The notes: generated by a model from the letters alone, not told the origin. Positions 1 through 7,814 are shown, numbered from the stretch's first letter. The stretch: DNA of 12,618 bases from Thermoplasmata archaeon (GCA_021790415.1 JAJYDZ010000011.1:1-12618), one strand, 5' to 3'. A program made the numbers and translations.

Positions 1-2
1 AG

Positions 3-962
3 TATGTGGATTTTCGGTTTGCAGTTGGAGCTGATGGAACGAAATTACTAATACCTAATAATCAAGGATTTACACCGAAGTTCCTCTATTATGCTCTCTT
101 AGGAAAAAATCTCAAGTCCGAAGGTTATAAAAGGCATTTTAGTAAATTGAGAAGACAACCTTTTCAGCGTCCTGAAATTAGTGAGCAGCAACAAATCGCT
201 AAAATTCTTTCAACTGCGGACGAAGCGATTCAAAGGATAAATGACCAAATAACCCAAACCGAACGCCTCAAGAAGGGACTGATGCAAACTCTTCTTACAA
301 AAGGCATTGGACATACAAAGTTCAAGATGACTGAGATTGGGGAGATACCGGAGGAGTGGAAAACAGAAAAGATTTCTAACTTGGGAGAAGTTGTTACGGG
401 TGGCACGCCATCAACTTCCAACAATTCATATTGGAATGGAGATATTCCTTGGATAGCATCTGGCGATGTGCATCAATTGTATATAAGAAAAGCGACTAAA
501 TTTATCACAAAGGAAGGGTATGACAATTCAAATTGCAGATTGCTCCCAATAGGATCTGTACTCGTTGCATTAAACGGACAGGGCAAAACTAGGGGTTTGT
601 CTGCTATTCTAGAAATAGAAGCTACCTGTAACCAATCTTTGGCAGGAGTTATCTTGAAACAGGATGCGTTAGATTCCATATTTTTACTTTATCAAATGTT
701 ATATAGGTACACAGAACTTAGAGGACTCTCCGGAACTGGGAGAAATGGCTTGAATCTAGAACATATTCGAAACTTTACTATCAGATTCCCGCCTCTACAA
801 GAGCAGCAAAAAATCGCTCATATTCTTTCAACGGTCGATAACAAATTGGGACTCCTCAGAAACAAGAAAGAGTTCTTGGAAAAACTGAAAAGAGGTCTGA
901 TGGGAGACCTTCTTACTGGGAAGGTAAGGGTAAAGCTAAGTGCTTCGAGGAGTGAGAACTGA
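3..962 (+). CDS. hsdS: Type I restriction-modification specificity subunit HsdS (5' end missing)
   Basis: This is the C-terminal two thirds or so of a DNA-recognition subunit, which in type I systems sets the target sequence for the HsdM methylase and HsdR nuclease. The frame is open to the window edge (codon TAT at 3-5), so the GTG at 6 is not a real start. Numbering from that GTG, residues 1-57 end the first target-recognition domain. Residues about 58-103 form a conserved helical spacer (EQQQIAKILSTADEAI, then a leucine-rich helix ending KKGLMQTLLT). Residues about 118-261 are the second recognition domain, opening with the typical TGGTPS and YWNGDIPW motifs. Residues 262-306 repeat the spacer (EQQKIAHILSTVD, then KRGLMGDLLTGK). 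Two recognition domains with two matching spacers are the family's hallmark. The stop overlaps the hsdR start (TGATG), indicating one operon. Confidence 0.93.
   Translation, partial: YVDFRFAVGADGTKLLIPNNQGFTPKFLYYALLGKNLKSEGYKRHFSKLRRQPFQRPEISEQQQIAKILSTADEAIQRINDQITQTERLKKGLMQTLLTKGIGHTKFKMTEIGEIPEEWKTEKISNLGEVVTGGTPSTSNNSYWNGDIPWIASGDVHQLYIRKATKFITKEGYDNSNCRLLPIGSVLVALNGQGKTRGLSAILEIEATCNQSLAGVILKQDALDSIFLLYQMLYRYTELRGLSGTGRNGLNLEHIRNFTIRFPPLQEQQKIAHILSTVDNKLGLLRNKKEFLEKLKRGLMGDLLTGKVRVKLSASRSEN
183..214 (+). repeat. Intragenic direct repeat in hsdS, copy 1
   Basis: This DNA encodes the start of the first conserved spacer helix (EQQQIAKILST). It matches positions 801-832 at 29 of 32 bases by eye. 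Such near-identical conserved segments in hsdS genes are known sites where recombination swaps or duplicates recognition domains. Confidence 0.75.
801..832 (+). repeat. Intragenic direct repeat in hsdS, copy 2
   Basis: This encodes the start of the second spacer helix (EQQKIAHILST) and differs from 183-214 at only three bases. The two copies bracket the second target-recognition domain, so a crossover between them would delete it or exchange it with another hsdS. Confidence 0.75.
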
Positions 963-3886
963 TGCCTTCCTTTGTAACAGAAAGATCAAGTGTTCAGAAA
1001 CCAATAATAGAGTATTCTACGCAGATAGGATGGAATTACCTGAATCCTGATGATGCTCTGAGAATGCGTGGCGGTGAAACGGGTCTCATATTGAGAGATA
1101 TATTTTCCTCTCAAGTAATAAAGCTCAATTCGGATTTCGCTAATCTCGAAACTGCCAATATCATCATAAAGAGACTGGAGAACAGCATAACAGCAACCAT
1201 TGAGGGAAACGAGAAAGCATGGCAGCATCTCACCGGCAAAGGAACAGTATTCATCTCCGAGGAGAGAAGGGATAGAAACGTGAAGCTCATCGATTTTGAA
1301 AGCCCTGAACGAAATGAGTATCACATAACTGATGAGATGACTTTCACCAACGGCGTCAAGACAAACAGACCCGATGTCGTATTCTTTATCAACGGTATCC
1401 CAGTGTTCATATTGGAGGCAAAGGCTCCGCATCGCATAGATGGTATCACAGACGGTTTGAACCAGATACGAAGATACCATGAGGAGACACCGGAGATGAT
1501 GGTGATACCACAGTCGTACCAGGTTACGAACATAATAGATTTCTACTACGGACCAACATGGAATTTCTCCAGCAAGGGTATATTCTCCTGGAGACTGGAA
1601 AATAACGATAAACTTGAGGATCAGGTCAAGTCGTTCTTCAGATGTGAAAACGTTCTCAATTTCGTTAGGGATTACATACTGTTTGCTAGACAGGATGATG
1701 AGCTTAAGAAAGCAGTTCTGAGGCCACACCAGGCAAGAGCTACGGAGAAGGTGCTAGATCGCAGCCTCTCGCCAAAGAGCAGAGGATTGATATGGCACAC
1801 ACAGGGATCAGGAAAGACCTACACCATGATAGTGGCTGCAAAGAAGATCATGGAGCATCGCCTCATCAGGAGACCTATAATATTGATGCTTGTGGACAGA
1901 AACGAGCTTGAGAGCCAGCTTTTCAGCAACCTTTCAGCACTTGGTTTTGAGAATTTTCATGTCACCGATAATAAAAAAGAACTCCAGGGACTCCTGAGCT
2001 CGGAAACTGCAACCATAATAGTCTCAACTATACAGAAATTCGAGGGAATGCCTGAAAAGATAAACATGAGTAAGGAAATATATGTTTTTGCAGACGAGGC
2101 ACACAGAAGCACAGGCGGGAAGCTAGGGAACTACCTGATGGGAGCAATTCCAAACTCCACATTCATTGGTTTCACTGGAACTCCTGTATCAAAATCATCC
2201 GGCAAGAATGACACGTTCCTAATGTTTGGAAGGGATGATCCTGATGGTTATCTTGACAAATACGGAATCAAGCAATCCATCAGGGATGGTACAACCCTTC
2301 CCCTGAACTATTCCCTTGCCCCAAACAGGATGCTTGTCGATCGCGATACACTGGAAAAGAGTTTTCTAAAGAACGCTGAACTGGCGGGAGTATCTGACAT
2401 AGAAACCCTCAATATGATCATGGAAAAGCAGGTCACTCTTCGTAACATGATGAAGAACGCCGACAGGATGGAGAGCATAGCAAACTATCTGTCGAAACAT
2501 TTCAGAAGCAATGTTGAACCTCTTGGTTACAAGGTGTTTCTTGTTGCAGTTGACAGGGAGGCTTGCGTGATGTACAAGGAAATGCTTGATAAGTATCTGC
2601 CCAAGTCATATTCCAGGGTTATAATAAGCTCAGCCCATAACGACATTGAGAAACTTAAGAAGTATCATACAACAGAGGATCAGGAGAGGGAGATAAGAAA
2701 AGCCTTCAGAGATCCCAAGAAAGAGCCAAAGATACTCATCGTGACTGAAAAGCTTCTAACTGGATTTGATGCTCCGATTCTATACTGCATGTATCTGGAT
2801 AAACCGATGCGTGACCATGTACTATTGCAAGCGATCGCCAGGATAAACCGACCATATGAATCACTCGAAGGAAAGATCAAACCTGCCGGTCTCATAATCG
2901 ATTTCGTCGGTGTTTTCAGAAGACTGAAAGATGCACTCGAATTTGATTCGAAGGATCTGTTGGATATAGAAGATGTTGTCCAGGACATAGAAGTACTGAA
3001 AAAGGGTTTCTCCGAAAAGATCACTGCAATGAAATCTGAGTATATGGACAGGCTGAGCGAGACCAAGCCGGACAGGGTTGTTAGCGAGATCGTGGAAATG
3101 TTCGGCGATGAAAACACGAGACAGAAATTCTATGCTCGGTGGAGAGAGCTGGAAGATATGTACAACATCATATCACCTGATGAATTCCTTAGGCCTCATC
3201 TGGATGATTTCGAGAAGTTTGCAAGAATTTTCAACATACTGAGAATGTATTACGACAACAGACAGAAACCCGACATGGACCTTTCAGAAAAGACTGCCCA
3301 ACTTGTGAGGGAGAACACGTCCATAGGTGAATTTAAGCCTCCGAAAAGCACGTACAGCATCAATGACGAAACATTAACCAGAATAAAAGCAGATCACAAA
3401 ACGGACAGGGAAAAAATCCTCAGCATGATCAACAGTATTCTTAACGAAGTCGCTCAAAATTTGTTGAAACAGCCATACCTCATATCAATCGGGGAAAGGG
3501 CAGATAAGATAGCGCAGATGTATGGCCGGGGACAAGAATCATCAGAAAATACAGCAAAGGAGCTCGAATCACTTATCCGTGAAATGAATGAAGCGAGAAA
3601 AGAGCAAAATACGCTGAGTATGTCGCCCGATACTTTCTCGCTTTACTGGCTCCTTAAAAGCAAGGGGATAAAGGAGTCAGAGAAGATCGCAACTGAAATG
3701 TCCTCTGTGTTCACAAAATATTCAAAATGGAGAACCAATTCAAGGCAGGAGAGGGACATCAGACTGGAACTGAACAGAGCACTTATTTCTCATGGAAATA
3801 GTAGAGATATTTCTCAGATTCAGAAGAATACTAAAATTGCAAAGGAAATAATTGATAGACTGAGGGCGAACGGTAATGGTAAGTAA
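962..3886 (+). CDS. hsdR: Type I restriction enzyme R subunit HsdR (endonuclease and DNA translocase)
   Basis: This is the ATP-driven translocase and nuclease of a type I restriction complex, acting on DNA that lacks the HsdM/HsdS methyl mark. The 974 residues are within the usual 950-1100 range and the gene looks intact. The N-terminal PD-(D/E)xK nuclease shows D138, the E152-A-K154 pair and the downstream Q168xxxY172 motif typical of HsdR. The superfamily 2 helicase core follows: Walker A QGSGKT (281-286), DEAH (378-381), TGTP (405-408), LLTGFDAP (598-605) and QAIARINRP (623-631). The C-terminal 300 or so residues are helical and charged, as expected for the part that docks on the methylase. 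The ATG overlaps the hsdS stop by one base, and the end overlaps the next gene by 11 bases. The body is richer in G and C than the genes downstream (29 of 60 bases in 1801-1860). Confidence 0.96.
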   Translation: MPSFVTERSSVQKPIIEYSTQIGWNYLNPDDALRMRGGETGLILRDIFSSQVIKLNSDFANLETANIIIKRLENSITATIEGNEKAWQHLTGKGTVFISEERRDRNVKLIDFESPERNEYHITDEMTFTNGVKTNRPDVVFFINGIPVFILEAKAPHRIDGITDGLNQIRRYHEETPEMMVIPQSYQVTNIIDFYYGPTWNFSSKGIFSWRLENNDKLEDQVKSFFRCENVLNFVRDYILFARQDDELKKAVLRPHQARATEKVLDRSLSPKSRGLIWHTQGSGKTYTMIVAAKKIMEHRLIRRPIILMLVDRNELESQLFSNLSALGFENFHVTDNKKELQGLLSSETATIIVSTIQKFEGMPEKINMSKEIYVFADEAHRSTGGKLGNYLMGAIPNSTFIGFTGTPVSKSSGKNDTFLMFGRDDPDGYLDKYGIKQSIRDGTTLPLNYSLAPNRMLVDRDTLEKSFLKNAELAGVSDIETLNMIMEKQVTLRNMMKNADRMESIANYLSKHFRSNVEPLGYKVFLVAVDREACVMYKEMLDKYLPKSYSRVIISSAHNDIEKLKKYHTTEDQEREIRKAFRDPKKEPKILIVTEKLLTGFDAPILYCMYLDKPMRDHVLLQAIARINRPYESLEGKIKPAGLIIDFVGVFRRLKDALEFDSKDLLDIEDVVQDIEVLKKGFSEKITAMKSEYMDRLSETKPDRVVSEIVEMFGDENTRQKFYARWRELEDMYNIISPDEFLRPHLDDFEKFARIFNILRMYYDNRQKPDMDLSEKTAQLVRENTSIGEFKPPKSTYSINDETLTRIKADHKTDREKILSMINSILNEVAQNLLKQPYLISIGERADKIAQMYGRGQESSENTAKELESLIREMNEARKEQNTLSMSPDTFSLYWLLKSKGIKESEKIATEMSSVFTKYSKWRTNSRQERDIRLELNRALISHGNSRDISQIQKNTKIAKEIIDRLRANGNGK

Positions 3887-4151
3887 GGAAGAGTTCAAGA
3901 TAGAGGTTTGGCAAACCGCTGAGGAATTGCATGTAAAACCTGTTCAGATTCAAATAAGACACATGAAGTCAAAAATAGGCAGTTGTACGCCAAGGAAAAC
4001 ACTTATATTTGATTGTTCAGTCTTAAATCTCAAAAGTTTAGCTAGAAAGGAAGTAATTATACATGAATTACTGCATTTAAGATACAAAAACCACGGGAAG
4101 ATCTTCAAATTATTATTAAAAGATTATGTAAATCGAGGTGGTCCTCAATGA
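3876..4151 (+). CDS. Small YgjP/DUF45-type zinc metalloprotease linked to hsdR
   Basis: This is a predicted zinc-dependent peptidase of the YgjP-like (DUF45/SprT-like) group. The zinc site is H63-E64-L65-L66-H67 with a third ligand at H73, a HExxH-x5-H spacing typical of the family. The family's other conserved patch (usually K-x-x-W-G-S-C) appears as MKSKIGSC at 30-37, with I in place of W. At 91 residues it is much shorter than free-standing YgjP proteins (about 170-240) and is little more than the minimal catalytic domain. The start lies inside hsdR with an 11-base overlap, implying coupled translation. DUF45-like genes beside hsdR recur in type I loci, where their role is unknown. One guess is trimming or controlling the restriction subunit. 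The substrate cannot be read from the sequence. Confidence 0.82.
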   Translation: MVSKEEFKIEVWQTAEELHVKPVQIQIRHMKSKIGSCTPRKTLIFDCSVLNLKSLARKEVIIHELLHLRYKNHGKIFKLLLKDYVNRGGPQ

Positions 4152-4738
4152 TCCCTTATTTCAAATATTCCTTCGGCCAAAGATCCTTTTTATCAAGCCA
4201 CAAAGACTGAGTTATCTTTGACATAGATATTTCGAATCCAAGGAAACATAATAGCAGAGAGTGTGCGTATGTGACACCAGATAAATTCTGTTCTAATTAT
4301 TCCTCAAGATACAAATTGTCGATTACCTACGTTCCAAATTTCATATACGAGCTAGATATTAATACATCACAAAGCTTGTTGAATGGTAATAAATTGATCC
4401 TTTTGGATAACAAGCAGCATGACATAAATAACATTCATAACCTTAACTAAAGAGACCTAGACAGAGTTTGGCCCTCTTTTGGTTATTATGGAGATGCAAT
4501 GGAAGTTTTTCTATGTTTTGATAGTAATTCAAAGATTAATCTTAAACTCAGCCATCAATATCGGATTCAAGGAAACTTAGACTTCTACAATTCTGACGAT
4601 GACGAAACTTTTTCATTTAGTTTAGATTATTTAATTGATGAAATTACAAAGCTCTACCAAAGTCAAAATGAAATACTTCTCGGAGAGGGTAAAGGGCAGC
4701 TCAAGAAAACTGGTAAAAACGTCTACAAAATGACCTGA
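4148..4738 (+). pseudogene. Broken fourth gene of the hsd operon, unknown function (two in-frame stops)
   Basis: An ATG at 4148 overlaps the metalloprotease stop as ATGA, the classic coupled start. Its frame runs 197 codons to the TGA at 4736-4738. It is interrupted only by TGA at 4208-4210 and TAA at 4448-4450. The pieces between are 20, 79 and 95 open codons, far more open than expected for DNA this rich in A and T. The predicted chain is soluble, with stretches such as VIFDIDISNP, YKLSITYVPNFIYELDI and FSFSLDYLIDEITKLY, and has no motif I recognise. The simplest reading is a gene of about 196 residues silenced by two nonsense mutations. Alternatives are readthrough, a sequencing error, or a real short gene at 4499 with chance openness upstream. 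Confidence 0.55.
4499..4738 (+). CDS. Small hypothetical protein, 79 residues (intact 3' part of the broken gene)
   Basis: The ATG at 4499 has a GGAG five bases upstream (4490-4493), so this segment could be translated alone even though the longer frame from 4148 is broken. The protein is soluble and acidic in the middle (SDDDETFSFSLDYLIDEI), with a basic, glycine-containing tail (GEGKGQLKKTGKN). No signal peptide, membrane segment or known motif is visible. The frame stays open from 4451, 16 codons before this ATG, which argues that 4499 is an internal methionine of a once longer protein. Function unknown. Confidence 0.4.
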   Translation: MEVFLCFDSNSKINLKLSHQYRIQGNLDFYNSDDDETFSFSLDYLIDEITKLYQSQNEILLGEGKGQLKKTGKNVYKMT

Positions 4739-4775
4739 GAACATGTCTAAAAAACCTTTTGTCCACAGAATATAG

Positions 4776-4793
4776 CCTTCAAACATTTGAAGG
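4776..4793. repeat. Perfect inverted repeat after the hsd operon
   Basis: CCTTCAAA and TTTGAAGG form an 8-base-pair stem separated by two bases, 38 bases after the last stop of the operon frame. It is not followed directly by a T-run, so it is not a textbook terminator. It could be a processing or protein-binding site, or chance. Confidence 0.4.
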
Positions 4794-4870
4794 TAGACTT
4801 AAAGTTAATTTCATCAGAATCAAAAAAAACCCCCTTTCCTACCATCGCATACATGATGAATTTAAAGCGG

Positions 4871-4876
4871 TTTTTT
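4871..4876 (+). terminator. Possible T-run terminator of the hsd operon
   Basis: Six T residues, followed after two bases by another T-rich stretch, on the coding strand about 130 bases past the last stop. Archaeal RNA polymerase terminates at such T-rich tracts without needing a hairpin. The support is weak because the region is AT-rich. Confidence 0.25.
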
Positions 4877-5161
4877 CTATTTCCATCATTCCACATCGTT
4901 AAAATTTGACCTGTTCTGAAGCTTCTTACCCATATACCAGACGTAACAATCCAGAAGCATTAAACCTTCGTTCTAATTTCCTTCAGAATCCAGAGTATTG
5001 AGTCCCATTTTTGGACTGAATTCTCCTCCCTTTTCGTTTTTCCAATTACATTATTAATAGAAAACACTTTTCGCGCTTTGTCTCAGGCAGGATAGTCTCA
5101 GCATGCAAAATTTCAGCTTGTAAGATTTATACCCTAGAAAATTGAGGTGTTAGGATAATAA

Positions 5162-5227
5162 ATGAATTTTAGGTATCCGAAAATCTTCATAGAAATTAAT
5201 TTATACGAATCGGTATATTACTTTTAA
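5162..5227 (+). other. 21-codon upstream reading frame overlapping the GmrSD-like start
   Basis: ATG at 5162 begins a frame (MNFRYPKIFIEINLYESVYYF) whose TAA (5225-5227) overlaps the next ATG as TAATG. A GAGGTG lies 12 bases upstream (5144-5149), and a TATA-like ATTTATA lies at 5125-5131. The arrangement would allow translational coupling from a longer transcript. It competes with the leaderless promoter at 5197-5205 and may be accidental. Confidence 0.2.
5192..5205 (+). promoter_or_regulatory. Candidate archaeal promoter for the GmrSD-like gene
   Basis: A purine-rich GAAA (BRE-like) is followed by TTAATTTATA. The TATA centre is about 25 bases before the ATG at 5227, so transcription would begin at or next to the start codon. 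Leaderless transcripts with this spacing are common in Thermoplasmata. No Shine-Dalgarno sequence lies next to that ATG, which fits. Confidence 0.45.
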
Positions 5228-6921
5228 TGCCTCAGCCTAGGCCCATACCGTACCATTTTGCAACATTGATCGTTGATATTGAGAGAGGAAGAGTAAAAAT
5301 CCCACAATTTCAGAGAGATTTTGTTTGGCCTCTGGAAAAATGTGCCTCCCTACTTGACAGCATAGTCAAGGAGTACCCAATAGGGTCTTTTATCTTTTGG
5401 AAGACTAAAGAAAGGTTAAGATCGGTAAGGAACATTGGTGGTATAACACTCCCTGATACAGAAGAGGGGGATTATGTTAGCTATATATTAGATGGACAGC
5501 AACGTATTACGAGCATTTACGCTTCACTTAAGGGGATTGAAGATGTGAAGAAGAGTGATGGGAGGTCAGAAGACTTTTCCAAGATTTTTGTGAATCTTTC
5601 CGCAAAGGAAGATGAAAAAATAGTGACTGCCGAGACTGATAACCTTGACCGTGAGGCTTTAATTAGAGTGACAGACTTGCTAAATGGTAGCATAGAGCTG
5701 ATTAACTCTCAAGTGCCAAAGCAGTATCATTCTAAGTTAAGTAAGTACAAAGATTCCATAAACACGTATATTTGCAATGCAATTCAGGTAGAAGACATAC
5801 CTATTGATATTGCAACTGAGATATTCACTAGAGTTAACCTAGGTGGCGAAACACTGACCTTATTCGAAATCATGGTGGCAAAGACTTTTGATCCCGTCAA
5901 AAAGTTTGATTTAGCAGAAAGGTACCACGATCTCATGGAAGAATTGAAGGCGATCGGATACGAGACTATTTCAGCCAGTTCAATACTTCAAACCATATCT
6001 CTTATCATTTCCAAATCTAAAGAATGCAAGAGAAGTACGATTTTAAATCTTGATAAAGCATCTTTCATCGATGCTTGGGATGGGGTAATAGATGCGTTAA
6101 GAGAAGCAGTTGATTATCTTCGAACTCTATATGGAATACCTGTTTCAAAATTATTACCTTATAACGCTATCCTGGTGCCCTTTACCTATTTCTTTTACAA
6201 AAAAGGCAATAAACCAGATGCCTCACAGAAGGATCGCTTAATGGATTTCTTCTGGCGTATTAGTCTTTCTGGTAGATACTCTTCTTCAGTAGAGAGCAAA
6301 CTATCACAGGATATAAAACGAATAGATAAAATCCTCAAAGGCGAAGACGCTTCTTACGACTGGCCGATCAATATAAGTGCCAATTTTATCAAAGAAAATG
6401 GTTGGTTCAGCGCTGGAAGAAGTTATGTGAAAGCAATATTATGTTTGTATGCGTCCAAAATTCCTAGATCATTCGCTGATGGATCTAAAGTTATCATCGA
6501 CAATGCGTGGTTGAAACAAGCAAACAGTAAGAATTACCATCACTTTTTCCCTAAAGCCTACCTAACAAGGAAGGGCTACAACAATGAGTTGTACATTAAT
6601 AATGTTGTCAATATTACAATCGTAGACGACTTTCTTAATAAACGTAGGATAAGGGATAGCTCACCATCTAAATATATGAAGGAATATCAAAGAGAAAACA
6701 AGCGCCTGAGTGAAACTATGAAGAGTCACCTCATTGGTGACCTAAATGAATTTGGAATATGGGATAATGATTTTGAAAAGTTCATGGACAAGCGTGCATC
6801 TTTGATCAGTAATGAGCTGAAAGTTCTTGTCATTGAAAGAGAGATTGACAAGATGCCGCAGTCTGAATTGAAGAGTGATGAAACCGACTATAACGATGAT
6901 GAGGGAGAATTACCATATTGA
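5227..6921 (+). CDS. GmrSD-like DUF262-DUF1524 protein, predicted type IV-style restriction nuclease
   Basis: The 564 residues carry both halves of the GmrS/GmrD architecture in one chain. The N-terminal DUF262 domain (ParB/Srx-like fold) has IPQFQR at 25-30 with W34, the nucleotide-binding DGQQR at 89-93, and TRVNLGGETLT at 201-211. A helical linker follows. The C-terminal DUF1524 His-Me-finger nuclease shows HHFFPK (438-443, catalytic H439 likely), N462 in VVNIT, and FLNKRR at 469-474. Relatives use a nucleotide to license cleavage of modified phage DNA (GmrSD, BrxU) or nick DNA under control of backbone modification (SspE). Which modification is sensed here is unknown. All signature residues are present, so it looks active. 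It is a stand-alone gene near a type I system, as expected in a defence island. The acidic tail (DETDYNDDEGEL) is unusual but small. Confidence 0.88.
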   Translation: MPQPRPIPYHFATLIVDIERGRVKIPQFQRDFVWPLEKCASLLDSIVKEYPIGSFIFWKTKERLRSVRNIGGITLPDTEEGDYVSYILDGQQRITSIYASLKGIEDVKKSDGRSEDFSKIFVNLSAKEDEKIVTAETDNLDREALIRVTDLLNGSIELINSQVPKQYHSKLSKYKDSINTYICNAIQVEDIPIDIATEIFTRVNLGGETLTLFEIMVAKTFDPVKKFDLAERYHDLMEELKAIGYETISASSILQTISLIISKSKECKRSTILNLDKASFIDAWDGVIDALREAVDYLRTLYGIPVSKLLPYNAILVPFTYFFYKKGNKPDASQKDRLMDFFWRISLSGRYSSSVESKLSQDIKRIDKILKGEDASYDWPINISANFIKENGWFSAGRSYVKAILCLYASKIPRSFADGSKVIIDNAWLKQANSKNYHHFFPKAYLTRKGYNNELYINNVVNITIVDDFLNKRRIRDSSPSKYMKEYQRENKRLSETMKSHLIGDLNEFGIWDNDFEKFMDKRASLISNELKVLVIEREIDKMPQSELKSDETDYNDDEGELPY

Positions 6922-6970
6922 ATCACGAAGAAAATATGTGCGACAAGACATGATTTCTTGTTTGATAAGA

Positions 6971-7387
6971 TCATGAAGATATTTTATTTCCCCTTAATCT
7001 ATATCTCTCCCCATTTAACATTATAGGTATTCCCAGCCCTTTAATCACTGTCTTCGTTTTCTTAGGTCTCTCTGAAATCTTCCACTCTGGGAAGTTATTC
7101 TCCAGTTCCTGCGTAATATCAGGGGAGATAAGCTGGAGCAGGAAAGATGCACCGTATTCCTTCAGGGATATCTGATCAAACCTATGCATGATCCTCTTGA
7201 CCTTCGGTTCAACAAAACTATCTGGAGTGATCTTCCCCAGGAACTCATCTGTTATGAACTGTGCTCTCTTCTTGTCCTTATTCCATCATTTGTGCACCCT
7301 GTATGCGTAAAAGAGATCATCTCTCTTTTTCTGCACAACCGTCCCCTTCTTCTTATGCTTCAGAACCCAGTCCGGATAGTTAGACAT
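6971..7387 (-). pseudogene. Degraded transposase (N-terminal part, IS4/IS1634-like style)
   Basis: On the minus strand an ATG at 7387 opens with NYPDWVLKHKKKGTVVQKKR, followed after one TGA (complement of 7286-7288) by WNKDKKRAQFITDEFLGKI, TPDSFVEP and later NFPEWK. This is the usual N-terminal region of DDE transposases (DWV-HKxKGT, K-R-A-x-x-x-x-x-x-x-LGKITP, FPEW). The catalytic core is absent: after NFPEWK the frame runs into about 30 residues (GLGIPIMLNGERYRL) and stops at 6971. The element is therefore dead, with an internal stop and most of the gene lost. The last segment might be the original C-terminus joined by an internal deletion, but that is a guess. No matching terminal inverted repeats were found by eye. 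Exact family uncertain. Confidence 0.7.
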
Positions 7388-7532
7388 ATTATACGTGTGC
7401 CTAATATTGCAGCCTATATACATTTGCATTACGCTACAAGAATTACAGTGTCTTTCAAAACATATTATGTAGAATTGCCGGAGTTAAAGATTAATAACGA
7501 TGACTAATTCATTCTTAACGTCTTTTCTCTTA

Positions 7533-7560
7533 TTAACAATTCTGAGTCATCAATTGTTAA
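7533..7560. repeat. Perfect 9-base inverted repeat with 10-base spacer
   Basis: TTAACAATT (7533-7541) and AATTGTTAA (7552-7560) are exact reverse complements around CTGAGTCATC. The repeat sits about 145 bases beyond the transposase start. It could be an element end, a dimeric protein-binding site or an RNA hairpin. No gene starts nearby on either strand. Confidence 0.5.
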
Positions 7561-7800
7561 AATTTGGCAATTCTATTTGACTTGTGTAAGTTATAAATGA
7601 GATACAGTAAAGACAATTAGACGAGATAGGGCGAACGTTAAATTTTTACAGATTAGTTAACTGAGTTGTATGAAAGATTTTAGCTATTTTTAAAAAGTCA
7701 GACAGCACACACAATTTAGGAAATTGTAAAAAGCAAGTCTACCTATATTGCCCATAATAATATAGTAGCATGTAGTTGTCAGACATATTAACTGATATTT

Positions 7801-7814
7801 ATGTTGTAAAACAT
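7801..7814. promoter_or_regulatory. Small inverted repeat just upstream of the operon TATA box (possible operator)
   Basis: ATGTT (7801-7805) and AACAT (7810-7814) flank GTAA, ending seven bases before the candidate TATA element. The position suits an autoregulatory site for one of the winged-helix proteins of the operon. The arms are short, so chance is quite possible. Confidence 0.25.

Larger units (their letters stand above)
4739..5226. other. 488-base interval without an established gene
   Basis: AT-rich spacer between the hsd operon and the GmrSD-like gene. It holds a perfect inverted repeat (4776-4793), an A8-C5 tract (4822-4834), a T6 run (4871-4876), two TATA-like elements (5125-5131 and 5197-5205) and a 21-codon reading frame overlapping the next gene. 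On the minus strand, 4747-5082 is open apart from one TAA at 4960-4962 and reads somewhat like protein, but without a recognisable family. Confidence 0.6.

Noticed and set aside
986..1729. A 247-residue open frame on the minus strand inside hsdR
   Set aside because: It lies entirely opposite the conserved nuclease domain of hsdR, is rich in residues typical of antisense translation and shows no recognisable motif.
7184..7507. A 107-residue plus-strand frame
   Set aside because: It is antisense to the transposase remnant, whose minus-strand translation is clearly protein-like, while this one is not.
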